64,000 nt of DNA from Chengkuizengella marina (GTDB lineage: Bacteria; Bacillota; Bacilli; Paenibacillales; KCTC-33759). The stretch spans positions 62,001-126,000 of the forward strand of contig NZ_SIJB01000023.1 in NCBI RefSeq assembly GCF_009910845.1. Direction: 5' to 3'. A model generated the notes under the pieces. The model ran no database searches and was not told the origin of the DNA. It was given only the letters and a program-made list of their open reading frames with translations. Each line of letters opens with the position of its first letter. Within the stretch, counting starts at the first letter, position 1. Both the position numbers and the translations under genes were made by a program. Below, piece after piece: positions 9,314 to 17,899 of this stretch.

Positions 9314-10663
9314 TTATAGTACTGTTGAGAATTCAACAGATGAATCAAGGAAGCTTTGATTGTGACTTTGAGCTATCCTGTAGTAATCCACAGATTTTTT
9401 GTAATACTTACTTTCGAAATAATAATTTCCCAATTCAGTAGCAAGCGTTTTTGTAAGTATATAATGTTTATTGTTTAAAGCGTATTGAATGGCTTCTTTC
9501 ATTTCTTTCTCATAACATATATGATTTTCTCTATATTTTAATATTTTAGCTTTCATCGCCTTTAGTTCTATATATAAGTGTGATAGATGGTTGTTGGATA
9601 CCAAATCGAAAGCTGTAGATAAATAAAAGTCAGCATTTTTCCAATTTTTTTGTTTATAAAAAACCTCTACTAAACTCTTACAGGCATAAGCATAAATGTT
9701 TCGATGTGGAATTATGTGTTTCATGATCTGATTTTTAGGTTGGATGAAGGGTTGTGAGATGTCTATAGCACTTTTAAAATATTGAGTTGCATGTTGATCT
9801 TTTTCAATTTTTTGATATATTTTACCGATGTTATATTGAATCTCTGCATTTAATACATGATTCAGTTCCTGCTGTGAGTATAATAAATTTTGTGCTTTTT
9901 TTAGATGGGAGCGTGCATCTTCTATGCGGTTAAGGTCACGGTATTGTTGAGCTAACAATATCAACGTTTTTATTAAATTTTCCTCATGATTATTTTTTTT
10001 GTATATGGCTAAAGCTTTATTTGTGTAGATTAAGCTAATACTAACCTTCTCAAAAATTTGTTGATAAACTAGACTCATATTAAAGTACAAGTTACCACTT
10101 TCTAAACTTGATTCGTCTACAATATAACTTTCAGCTAAAGAATAGTAATGTTTTGCATCTTCAAATGACTGCTTAGCGTAAAAATAATTACCAATGCATT
10201 TATTGTAGTAAAAGAAATGATTATAGTTTGTTTTATCAATGCTATTGTTATTAATGACTTTTAGAGATTGTCCAACTAATTTCTCAGCCTCAGCAAATTT
10301 GTGGTTCAATGTATAATAATGAACGAGTATTCCATAAATAATTGCTAAGTCATTTTGCGCGTGCATTTCCAATGCATTCATGTGTAAATAGATTAATTCA
10401 GATTCACTTAATGATTGTACATTATATTTGTTAAACTTGATGATTTGTTCTAATTTACTTCTATTATCATCTAATGTGTTGGTTAGGTCTTCAATAGTTA
10501 ACCCTAACTTTTTTGAAATTTGCTTTAGAAATGAAGGTGAAGGTGTTACCTTCCCATTTTCTACTCGACATATGTATGTTACAGACGCAATACCTTCAAC
10601 TAACTTTCCTTGAGTAAGTTTCTTATTTTTCCTGATTAGTCTAATTTTTTCTCCAATTTCCAT
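9314..10663 (-). CDS. HTH-TPR transcriptional regulator (RNPP-like), no peptide gene seen
   Basis: Cytoplasmic regulator of 449 residues. Residues 5-60 form a Cro/CI-type helix-turn-helix (EKIRLIRKNKKLTQGKLVEG, then YICRVENGK). The rest, about 85-440, is alpha-helical with tetratricopeptide-like repeats such as YYNKCIGNYFYAKQSFEDA. This is the layout of the NprR/PlcR/Rgg (RNPP) family and of other HTH-TPR regulators, where the repeats bind an imported peptide. No propeptide gene lies downstream, because the KAS III-like gene is convergent 25 bases away. It is divergent from a second HTH-TPR regulator. ATG follows GAGGTGGGG. Confidence 0.8.
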   Translation of the reverse strand: MEIGEKIRLIRKNKKLTQGKLVEGIASVTYICRVENGKVTPSPSFLKQISKKLGLTIEDLTNTLDDNRSKLEQIIKFNKYNVQSLSESELIYLHMNALEMHAQNDLAIIYGILVHYYTLNHKFAEAEKLVGQSLKVINNNSIDKTNYNHFFYYNKCIGNYFYAKQSFEDAKHYYSLAESYIVDESSLESGNLYFNMSLVYQQIFEKVSISLIYTNKALAIYKKNNHEENLIKTLILLAQQYRDLNRIEDARSHLKKAQNLLYSQQELNHVLNAEIQYNIGKIYQKIEKDQHATQYFKSAIDISQPFIQPKNQIMKHIIPHRNIYAYACKSLVEVFYKQKNWKNADFYLSTAFDLVSNNHLSHLYIELKAMKAKILKYRENHICYEKEMKEAIQYALNNKHYILTKTLATELGNYYFESKYYKKSVDYYRIAQSHNQSFLDSSVEFSTVL

Positions 10664-10716
10664 TTCCCCACCTCAATATTTCATTTTGATACATCAAACA
10701 GATGGAACTCACCAGT

Positions 10717-10767
10717 TTAAAGTGAAATACTAATTTCCACATATCCTAACATAAATTAAAGTGATAT
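10717..10767. promoter_or_regulatory. Direct repeats TTAAAGTGAwAT between divergent regulators
   Basis: TTAAAGTGAAAT (10717-10728) and TTAAAGTGATAT (10756-10767) are 39 bases apart in the 188-base gap between the two divergent HTH-TPR genes. They may be binding sites for one or both regulators. Direct evidence is the repeat only. Confidence 0.35.
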
Positions 10768-10771
10768 CATA

Positions 10772-10801
10772 TTGGGAAAATTTGAATTGAAGTGGTATAA
10801 T
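10772..10801 (+). promoter_or_regulatory. Promoter of the plus-strand HTH-TPR gene
   Basis: TTGGGA, 18 bases, then an extended -10 TGGTATAAT. The TTG start of the regulator is 50 bases further on. Confidence 0.6.
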
Positions 10802-10851
10802 AAATCAATAAAAAGCAGTATATTTCCCAACCCTGAATTGGAGGGTTTGTA

Positions 10852-12099
10852 TTGAAATTAGGAGAAAGAATATATTACAATAGAATTAAAAAAGGAATGA
10901 CCCAAAAAGAACTTGCGGCTGGCGTATGTTCTATTCCTTATTTAAGTAAGATTGAAAATCATAATACGGAAGCCAGTGATGAAATTATATCTTTACTTTT
11001 TAAGAAGTTAGGCATCCAGTATACAATGAAAGATGAAGAATTTGAAAGTAAAACACTAGATTTAATTCAAGCATGGTATGAAGCCATACGTAGTAGAAAT
11101 GTAGAGCAAATAGAGGAAACATATCAACAATGTAAATTGGATATCATTAATATCACAAACCCAACTATTATTAATCAGTATAAATTAGTTGATATTAGAC
11201 ATTGTTTATATAAACAGGAGTTTAGTCGATGTCTAAAACTAATTAATGAACTAAATGATGTTGAGAAATTGTTGTCTGATCATCAACAATATATGTTTTA
11301 TCATTTTAAAGGTGTTTATTATTATATTAAAAATGATCTTAACCATGTTTTAAGCTTATTAAATAAAGCGCATCAAATTTCTAAAAAAATAAAATTATTG
11401 GAAAGAGACCCTCATGTTTATTATACTTTGTCTTTAACTTATAGTAGATTGTTTCATATTTCAGATGCCATATATTATGCAAAAGTAGCTTTGGATTATT
11501 ATCAACGTGATCTAGATTATGAACGCATGATTGACACTAGAATCATTCTAATTATTAACTATATTAGGTTAAATCAGTTTGATGATGCATTGATAAACTT
11601 GGAAAGTTCATTAAGATTTGCAGAAAAAATAAAAGATAAGATAAGATTAGGGAATATTTATCACAATTTTGGATATTTATACTATAAAAGAAATGAAAAT
11701 AAAAAAGCATTAGAATACTACTTACGAGCATTAGAATATAAAAATGAAGATACAGAATCCTATTGGAATACAATTATGTACATATTAAAGGCTTATTTAA
11801 ATTTAAATGATTATCAACAATTTAAACATTGGTTAAATAAAGGTTTGGATTATGCTACAAAAAATAAATGGAAATTTACAGAACATAAATTAAGATCAAT
11901 CGATAGTTTGAATGATATTCATAAAGATCATTCAAGGGAATATTTAGAAAATGAGGCTATTCAATATTTTCAAAAAAATTATACTCCAGATATGTTAATT
12001 GAAATTTACACAAACTTAGGGGATTACTACTATGACTGTGCAAAATATAAAAAATCTAGTGATTTTTATAAAAAGATCATTACAATAAGCAAATTGTGA
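10852..12099 (+). CDS. HTH-TPR quorum-sensing-type regulator (RNPP-like)
   Basis: Regulator of 415 residues: an N-terminal HTH (LGERIYYNRIKKGMTQKELA with YLSKIEN, about 4-55), then helical TPR-type repeats to the C-terminus (for example NIYHNFGYLYYKRNENKKA and LGDYYYDCAKYKKSSDFY). The organisation and length match NprR/PlcR/AloR-type receptors that are switched by a re-imported oligopeptide. It starts with TTG, 6 bases after GGAGGG. The gene for a small exported peptide begins 16 bases after the stop, behind its own AGGAGGTG site, so the two are probably one receptor-signal cassette. The target genes are unknown; the divergent paralogue and KAS III-like gene are the nearest candidates. Confidence 0.85.
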   Translation: MKLGERIYYNRIKKGMTQKELAAGVCSIPYLSKIENHNTEASDEIISLLFKKLGIQYTMKDEEFESKTLDLIQAWYEAIRSRNVEQIEETYQQCKLDIINITNPTIINQYKLVDIRHCLYKQEFSRCLKLINELNDVEKLLSDHQQYMFYHFKGVYYYIKNDLNHVLSLLNKAHQISKKIKLLERDPHVYYTLSLTYSRLFHISDAIYYAKVALDYYQRDLDYERMIDTRIILIINYIRLNQFDDALINLESSLRFAEKIKDKIRLGNIYHNFGYLYYKRNENKKALEYYLRALEYKNEDTESYWNTIMYILKAYLNLNDYQQFKHWLNKGLDYATKNKWKFTEHKLRSIDSLNDIHKDHSREYLENEAIQYFQKNYTPDMLIEIYTNLGDYYYDCAKYKKSSDFYKKIITISKL

Positions 12100-12115
12100 T
12101 AGGAGGTGTTATATT

Positions 12116-12235
12116 TTGAAGAATTTACTTGTTCTAAGTTTTTTGTTAATATTCTTTTTTGCTATGTCTACGTCAGTATCTCCAACTCTTGTAGAAGATC
12201 ACCCAGAAATTTTAATTGATAAACCTTTACTTTAA
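12116..12235 (+). CDS. Small exported propeptide, candidate quorum-sensing signal
   Basis: A 39-codon gene with a near-perfect ribosome site (AGGAGGTG, 12101-12108) and a TTG start. The product begins MKNLLVLSFLLIFFFAMSTS, a Sec-type signal sequence, followed by a polar tail ending in HPEILIDKPLL. A tiny exported pre-peptide directly behind an HTH-TPR regulator is the hallmark of NprR-NprX, PlcR-PapR and similar systems, in which the tail is cut outside the cell and re-imported through an oligopeptide permease to bind the regulator. I infer the mature signal lies in the last 7-12 residues. The sequence is not one I recognise from a described pair. Confidence 0.75.
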   Translation: MKNLLVLSFLLIFFFAMSTSVSPTLVEDHPEILIDKPLL

Positions 12236-12574
12236 GAAAATGGTTATTGAACATTTACCACAAATGAACCTACCCTTTAAACCAAGTCTTTAAAAAACTT
12301 TTTAAAATCACACATTATTTTATTCTAAAAAAGTACTCCACTCTTAAAACAATGAAAATAAAGTAGAAAGAAAACAGTAAGCGTTTCCAATAATGATTTG
12401 AACAATTATTCACCATTAGGTTGTAAATATGTATATTGTTTGTATCAATGTACATGTTTATAACCTTTTGAAATTTGGTGAAGAATCTAGTGATTGCATA
12501 TATATTGAAGTACTATCATTTAGAAAAACAAGTTATTTATGATATTTAAAAATATTTAAAGAGGAGAGGGTACA
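12236..12574. other. Intergenic region with a cre box
   Basis: 339 AT-rich bases between the peptide gene and the VOC gene. No gene and no strong terminator; the only clear signal is the cre match at 12376-12390. Confidence 0.5.
12376..12390 (-). promoter_or_regulatory. cre-like CcpA box, full consensus match
   Basis: On the minus strand the box reads TTGGAAACGCTTACT and fits WTGNAANCGNWNNCW at every defined position. It lies about 185 bases before the VOC gene and 140 bases after the peptide gene; which transcript it controls is not clear. Confidence 0.5.
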
Positions 12575-12976
12575 ATGGCAAGGCTTTACCCGTATATTTT
12601 TTCAAATGATGCAAAGAAACAGGCGGAATTTTATGTGCAAGCATTACAAGGTGAGATGATTAATGTTCAGACGTATTCTGATGCACCTGAAGCAGCAAAG
12701 GAAATAAAAGATAAAGTAATGCACCTAGTTTTTCAGGCAGCAGGTATTCACTTTTTCATGTCTGATTCTGTGAAGGAACCTATTCAGAGTGGAAATCAAA
12801 TGGATTTAACACTCGAATTTGAAACAGAAGAAGCTGCAAGAAATGCATTTGATAATCTCTCTAATGGAGGGAAAGTTGTCATGCCATTTGAAAAAATGTT
12901 CTGGGGGTCCATGTTTGGGCGTTTAGAAGATTCTTATGGTGTGCGTTGGCAAATTACTACTCAGATGGGTGAATAA
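12575..12976 (+). CDS. PhnB-like VOC-superfamily protein
   Basis: Protein of 133 residues of the PhnB/glyoxalase-like fold: MARLYPYIFSNDAKKQAEFY at the N-terminus, MHLVFQAAGIHFFMSD in the middle, and MFWGSMFGRLEDSYGVRWQI near the end are typical of this group (3-demethylubiquinone methyltransferase-like by old naming, but without a methyltransferase fold). The function is unknown. It is cytoplasmic. It starts at an ATG behind AGAGGAGAGGG and stands alone. Confidence 0.8.
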   Translation: MARLYPYIFSNDAKKQAEFYVQALQGEMINVQTYSDAPEAAKEIKDKVMHLVFQAAGIHFFMSDSVKEPIQSGNQMDLTLEFETEEAARNAFDNLSNGGKVVMPFEKMFWGSMFGRLEDSYGVRWQITTQMGE

Positions 12977-13001
12977 AAAACATAGACCAGACAAAAAAAT
13001 C

Positions 13002-13062
13002 AGACTATACTTTGAAATATAGATGACTATTTATTATTCACTAATGAAAATATAGTCTTTTT
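13002..13062. terminator. Weak terminator between convergent genes
   Basis: AGACTATA (13002-13009) pairs with TATAGTCT (13051-13058), followed by six T. The loop is long (41 bases), so this is a modest call. Confidence 0.45.
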
Positions 13063-13095
13063 TCAATTATTTCTTCCAGTTTGGTAAGTGATATA

Positions 13096-14040
13096 TCACA
13101 ATTTAGATGTCTGAGCCTTTTGTTTTTTTAATTTTTGATTTTTCAATAGTGGATCATCAACAACCTTATCTGGCTGTTTTCTACTAGATAAAAATACACC
13201 AGCAAGAACGAATACAAGCCCTACTAATAAACTCCAACTAACCTGTTCATTAAGAAGAGTATATCCCCATATGATAGCAGTACCAGGCACAAGATAAGTT
13301 ACCATTGTTGCAAACTCAGCACTTCCATTTTGAACGAGATAATAAAATAAAATGTAGGCGATACCCGAACCAAATACACCTAGCCCAATTAATACTGCAA
13401 TATTTGTCCAAGAGATGAGGTTGGATATCGATATGTATTCTAGGGATAAAGCAAAACTTCCACTGCCAAGTGCACCTATAAGCAGTGTACAAAAAGTAAT
13501 CTGATACATGGACAATCCTTTTAGTAGACGTTTAGATAGTTGAGATCCAAATGCATAACAAAGAGTAGCTAAGATCATACAAACAAATCCAAGTAAATCT
13601 ACTGAAATAATATGAACTGGACTAATATCAAGTAAAATAATTAGGCCGATTAAACCCATTCCGATGCCTAACCATTGCATACGGTTAGTAGCTGCACTAA
13701 AAAATACTATACCAACTATAATGGTCCACAGTGGAGTTGTTGCATTTAATACAGAGGCCATACTGCTAGATAATCTAGTTTCACTAAATGCAATAAAAGT
13801 CCATGGGATAGCCGTATTAATTAAAGCCATAATAGTTAAAGGGACCCAAGGCATCTTTCTAAGTTCAAAAGGTTTTCGTAATATGAGCATAATCAGAACA
13901 ATGGTAACTAAACCGAAAGAAGATCTTAAAAAAGCAATCGTCCAAGGACCAAAATCTTCAAGTAATATTTTAATAAAGTAAAATGATCCTCCCCAAATGA
14001 TGCTGAGTAATATAAGTACAATAAAGAGTATGCGGGGCAT
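13096..14040 (-). CDS. EamA/DMT-family transporter (third of three)
   Basis: Ten-helix drug/metabolite transporter of 314 residues with two EamA repeats; the first begins ILLSIIWGGSFYFIKILLE and the second repeats a GS-rich helix around YAFGSQLSKRLL. Family members export amino acids, nucleosides or other small metabolites; the substrate is not readable. Its basic tail (KKQKAQTSKL) is cytoplasmic. It is the last of three EamA genes in tandem on this strand, 67 bases after the second, with AGGAAT as its ribosome site, and may be co-transcribed with it. Confidence 0.85.
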   Translation of the reverse strand: MPRILFIVLILLSIIWGGSFYFIKILLEDFGPWTIAFLRSSFGLVTIVLIMLILRKPFELRKMPWVPLTIMALINTAIPWTFIAFSETRLSSSMASVLNATTPLWTIIVGIVFFSAATNRMQWLGIGMGLIGLIILLDISPVHIISVDLLGFVCMILATLCYAFGSQLSKRLLKGLSMYQITFCTLLIGALGSGSFALSLEYISISNLISWTNIAVLIGLGVFGSGIAYILFYYLVQNGSAEFATMVTYLVPGTAIIWGYTLLNEQVSWSLLVGLVFVLAGVFLSSRKQPDKVVDDPLLKNQKLKKQKAQTSKL

Positions 14041-14107
14041 TTTCTATTCCTACTTTCTAGTATTGTTGAGTTTAAGATTTTTATTTTTATACGCCAAAGC
14101 TCTTTTT

Positions 14108-14971
14108 TTACTTTTGTGGATTCACATTGGGGTTCCAGTTAACTAAAAATATACCTATAAAAATAAATAAACCTCCCAAATAAACATACCACTGTACAAT
14201 TTCTTCTAGTATCATCCATCCTGATAATACGCCAAAAAACGGTGCTAGAAAAAGGAATGCACTAGTTTTCCCTGGGTCACCTAAACTAAGTAGGTAGTAC
14301 CAAGTTGCAAATTGAACAATCGAGCCCATAATGGCAAGGTACAGTACGATTAAAATAGATTCTATGTTAATTATGAATATTGGATTTTCAATCGTTATAC
14401 TTAAAAGCAAGAGTAGCAAACCTCCAAATAACATTTGATATGCAGTTAATGCCCATATATTAAAATGAGATCCCCATTTCTTTACTAAAATCGTTGCAAT
14501 AGCCCAAGAAAGCCCTGCTCCTAAGCCAAATATTGTTCCTGATTTTAACTGTAAGTGGAATCCTAGTGTAACTATCACTCCTATACATCCAATCATTACT
14601 CCTATCCATTGGTAAAGACGATATTTCAGATTAAGAAATATTGTTCCCAAAATTACGACAAGAAGTGGGTTAATAAATGTTAATATGGATGATTCACCTG
14701 CAGTTATTGTTCTTAGGCTAAGAAATATACAACCCATAACGCCAGCAGTTTGGAAAAGTCCAATCGTAAATATTTTGCCCCAATTCTTCATCGTTGTAGG
14801 AAGTTTGTTTTTTTTCACCCATAAAATCATTATAGAACCAGCAATTGTAAAGCGCAATCCAACTAGAAGGAATGGTGAAATGTAGGTTAATCCCATTTTT
14901 CCTATCGTAAAAGAAGATCCCATAAGTGAAGTAGCCAATACAACAAGTATACCGTAATAAAAACGATTCAT
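14108..14971 (-). CDS. EamA/DMT-family transporter (second of three)
   Basis: Ten-helix EamA transporter of 287 residues: LVVLATSLMGSSFTIGKMGL at the start, and the second repeat near GLGAGLSWAIATILVKKWG. It is clearly homologous to both flanking EamA genes but divergent from them. ATG follows GAGGGG. It lies between the two paralogues, 149 bases from the first. The substrate is unknown. Confidence 0.85.
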   Translation of the reverse strand: MNRFYYGILVVLATSLMGSSFTIGKMGLTYISPFLLVGLRFTIAGSIMILWVKKNKLPTTMKNWGKIFTIGLFQTAGVMGCIFLSLRTITAGESSILTFINPLLVVILGTIFLNLKYRLYQWIGVMIGCIGVIVTLGFHLQLKSGTIFGLGAGLSWAIATILVKKWGSHFNIWALTAYQMLFGGLLLLLLSITIENPIFIINIESILIVLYLAIMGSIVQFATWYYLLSLGDPGKTSAFLFLAPFFGVLSGWMILEEIVQWYVYLGGLFIFIGIFLVNWNPNVNPQK

Positions 14972-15120
14972 ATGATTTTCCCCTCGATCAGTCTATTTAT
15001 TTAAATGTCTAGGTCTATCCTCCCAATTCTGATGTAACTTGGATAAACATCATTTATCATTAGGTATCTTATCATGATTATAGTTAGACTATCATCGAAG
15101 TATGAATGTTGATAAATAAA

Positions 15121-16059
15121 CTATGGGTAATTTCTTTTGCTTTCTTGGTTTACTCTAAACAATGAGCCCTTCACATAATACTCAGTTAATATGTTCTGAT
15201 TTGTCAAAAATACGCCAACCAATACCATGATCGATCCCACAATAGATAACGTTTGGATAGTCTCATTCAAAAATACAATGCCTAGCACCATGGCAATAAT
15301 AGGAGAAACATATAACCATGTAGATGGGAAAACAGGATTTGTTTTGCTTACTAACCAATAAAATAAACCATGCCCCATGATCGAGCCAAAAACAATTAAA
15401 TAGAGAATAGAAAGTGAAACGGTTACGTCTGTTAATGATGTTAACGTAGGTTTTTCGAACAATAAAGAAAAAATCAATAACATGATTCCACCAAATAACA
15501 TTTGAAGGCCATTTAATAAAAACGGAGAGATTTCAGATTTCTCAGCCATTATTTTTTTTGAACGGATCGTCCCAAAACTATAAAAAAACTGACTTAATAC
15601 AATTGCAATGGAAGCAATCATCCATAATATATCAAAATCACCTTTTACCCCTGGAGATGCAATAAATATTACACCTCCCAAGCTTGCTCCTAAACCTAAA
15701 ATTTGCATAGAAGAGAGTTTTGATTTCTCATCATATTTATTGAATAATAAAACCATGATAGGTCCAAAAGCGGATAAAATAGCAGCTAGTCCTGAAGGGA
15801 TGTACTGTTCGGCCCAATATAAAGTTGAAAAAGTCCCAAAGGTAATACAAAACCCAATGATAACGATCTGTTTTAAAACTGTTATAGAAGGAAATTTCAC
15901 TTTACGTATTTTAAAAAACAGTGTGACCATCAGCCCTGCAATTATAAATCTCAAAGATGCAGAAAAAACTGGTTCTACACCAGCGTCTATACCTACCTTA
16001 ATAGCAAAAAATGTTGTACCAAATATAAAACAAATCACTAAATAATTTAAAATAACCAT
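15121..16059 (-). CDS. EamA/DMT-family transporter divergent from MocR regulator
   Basis: Ten-helix EamA transporter of 312 residues (LVICFIFGTTFFAIKVGIDAG; second half VLSQFFYSFGTIRSKKI). ATG follows GGAGGGTCAT. It is divergent from a MocR-type regulator across a 125-base gap, the same arrangement as ycxC-ycxD of Bacillus subtilis, so it is probably that regulator's target. MocR proteins sense PLP or amino acids, which suggests an amino-acid-like substrate; this is inference from context. Confidence 0.85.
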   Translation of the reverse strand: MVILNYLVICFIFGTTFFAIKVGIDAGVEPVFSASLRFIIAGLMVTLFFKIRKVKFPSITVLKQIVIIGFCITFGTFSTLYWAEQYIPSGLAAILSAFGPIMVLLFNKYDEKSKLSSMQILGLGASLGGVIFIASPGVKGDFDILWMIASIAIVLSQFFYSFGTIRSKKIMAEKSEISPFLLNGLQMLFGGIMLLIFSLLFEKPTLTSLTDVTVSLSILYLIVFGSIMGHGLFYWLVSKTNPVFPSTWLYVSPIIAMVLGIVFLNETIQTLSIVGSIMVLVGVFLTNQNILTEYYVKGSLFRVNQESKRNYP

Positions 16060-16123
16060 ATGACCCTCCCCAATGATGTTTATTTTTGCAAGAAATATTT
16101 ACTACATTGAGGTAATAATAAGG

Positions 16124-16129
16124 TATAAT
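16124..16129 (+). promoter_or_regulatory. -10 box of the mocR-type gene
   Basis: A perfect TATAAT 55 bases before the ATG. No good -35 hexamer is found at the standard distance, which would fit an activated promoter. Confidence 0.4.
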
Positions 16130-16132
16130 ATA

Positions 16133-16161
16133 TATAACAGTAAAACAACTTTTATAACAGT
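16133..16161. promoter_or_regulatory. Candidate MocR operator: two direct repeats TATAACAGT
   Basis: TATAACAGT occurs at 16133-16141 and again at 16153-16161, in the same orientation and exactly 20 bases apart, so both face the same side of the helix. They lie between the -10 and the ATG of the regulator gene. MocR regulators such as GabR and PdxR bind direct repeats, so this is a good operator candidate. Confidence 0.5.
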
Positions 16162-16184
16162 TATCAGAAAAGAGTTGAAGATAA

Positions 16185-17660
16185 ATGAAAATCTCATTAA
16201 CCAAAAAAAAGGATCAATCACTTCCAGAGCAAATATTTCAATCTATTTCTGACCGAATCCTTTCGGGGTTAATATCAGAAGGTGAAAAACTCCCATCGGT
16301 TAGAAAACTGGCTGAACAGTTGGGGGTTAGCTTAGTTACCGTTCAAAAATCATATGAAATGTTAGAAAAGAAACAGTTAATAGAAAGAAGACAAGGAAAG
16401 GGAAGTTATGCCAAAAGAAGTGTTAAGAGAATCGAAGAGGAGAATCCTTACAACTGGCAAAACATGATTGAAGACTTTTTACCTAGAGCCCAAACGTGGA
16501 AAGAAATGAAATCTTTCTCTAGACAGCATAAATACAATTTATCTCTTGCCAATTTAGCACATGAATTATTACCTGTAGAACATTTAACTGAAATAAGTAC
16601 ATTGGTAATTCAAGATGAACCTACCATTTTATCTTCATATAGCCCTGGACCTGGGGATCAAATTTTAAGAGAGGTTGTAAGTGAATATTTGTTGGATGAA
16701 GGATTAGAAGTTTCTGCTGAACAAATTGTTATTACTAGTGGTGCACAACAGGGGTTAGAGCTTATTGCCAGAACCTTTCTTGGGGAAGGGGATGTCGTAT
16801 TTGTTGAGGCACCTACCTATATTGGTATAATAGATATTTTGAAATCCCGTGGTGTCACCATCAAAACCATTCCAACAAATGAAGATGGTATGAATTTAAA
16901 CGTTCTTTTACAAATGTGTGAGCAGTTTTCACCGAAATTTATATATACAAACCCTACGTTTCAAAATCCAACAGGTACCATTCTTAGTGAAAAGAAACGC
17001 AGGCGATTAGTTGAAATTGCACAGGCGTTTCATGTCATCATTATCGAAGATGATCCATGGGGGGAATTAAGATTCGAAGGTTCAACAAAACCTATGAAAT
17101 CGATAGATGAGGATGGCCATGTTATTTATTTGAAAAGTTTTAGCAAACCGATTTCTCCCGGTTTTAGAGTAGGATGTATAGTAGCAGATGGGAAAATTTT
17201 AAATAAATTAAAAGCGGCTAAAAGTGTTTCTGACCTTGGCTCACCATTGTTAAATCAAAGAATTATTGCTCGATTTATTCAGTCTTTTAATTTTGAAGCG
17301 CATTTTAAAAAAATGAACAACTTACTGCTGTTAAGAAGAGACTTATTAATTGACACATTAAACCATTTAGATATTGAGGGGCTAAGATGGACTGTTCCGT
17401 GTGGTGGGCCCGTTATGTGGATTACATTCCCTACGCATGTGAATACAGAACATTTACTCATAGATTGTTTAAAACAAGAGCTTTTATTCTTGCCTTCAGC
17501 CATGTGTTATCCGAACGAACCGGAGGTAAATCACTTAAGAATTAGTTATGGTAATTTATCTTTAAAAACGTATAAAGAAGCCTTGGAGATTTTTAAAGAA
17601 ATTGTTAAAAGTCATATGGAAAGTTTAGATCCTTTTACAGAAGATACACCTTTGTTTTAA
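16185..17660 (+). CDS. MocR-type regulator: GntR HTH fused to a PLP aminotransferase fold
   Basis: Protein of 491 residues. The winged-helix GntR domain occupies about residues 1-75 (QIFQSISDRILSGLISEGEK, LPSVRKLAEQLGVS). A fold-type I aminotransferase-like domain fills about 110-480, with YTNPTFQNPTGTILS, the Asp of IIEDDPWGE, and the PLP-binding Lys in LKSFSKPISPGFRVG. It regulates transcription in response to PLP and/or an amino compound. It is divergent from three EamA transporter genes and likely controls the nearest one. It starts at an ATG preceded by AAGAGTTGAAG. Confidence 0.9.
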   Translation: MKISLTKKKDQSLPEQIFQSISDRILSGLISEGEKLPSVRKLAEQLGVSLVTVQKSYEMLEKKQLIERRQGKGSYAKRSVKRIEEENPYNWQNMIEDFLPRAQTWKEMKSFSRQHKYNLSLANLAHELLPVEHLTEISTLVIQDEPTILSSYSPGPGDQILREVVSEYLLDEGLEVSAEQIVITSGAQQGLELIARTFLGEGDVVFVEAPTYIGIIDILKSRGVTIKTIPTNEDGMNLNVLLQMCEQFSPKFIYTNPTFQNPTGTILSEKKRRRLVEIAQAFHVIIIEDDPWGELRFEGSTKPMKSIDEDGHVIYLKSFSKPISPGFRVGCIVADGKILNKLKAAKSVSDLGSPLLNQRIIARFIQSFNFEAHFKKMNNLLLLRRDLLIDTLNHLDIEGLRWTVPCGGPVMWITFPTHVNTEHLLIDCLKQELLFLPSAMCYPNEPEVNHLRISYGNLSLKTYKEALEIFKEIVKSHMESLDPFTEDTPLF

Positions 17661-17899
17661 AAAATAGTAAATAAGTAATATGTTAACAATGGTAGAAAAG
17701 ATAAGATGAAAACATCACGATTAAAGACCTATTTAACAAGAACTAACTGGATGATATATTGGTACCTATGGTAGTCTGAAATTAATTTCTTTATGAATAT
17801 ATAATTTAAGGAAATTTTTAGGGTTAATATAGATTACAATGAGTAAAAATAAAAACAAAGTAACTTCAAAGAAATAAGTAAATTAAGGTGGAGAAATAC

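Noticed and set aside
12290-12325. Terminator after the small peptide gene
   Set aside because: AAGTCTTTAAAAAACTTTTTAAA-like sequence gives only a weak A/T stem; not convincing.
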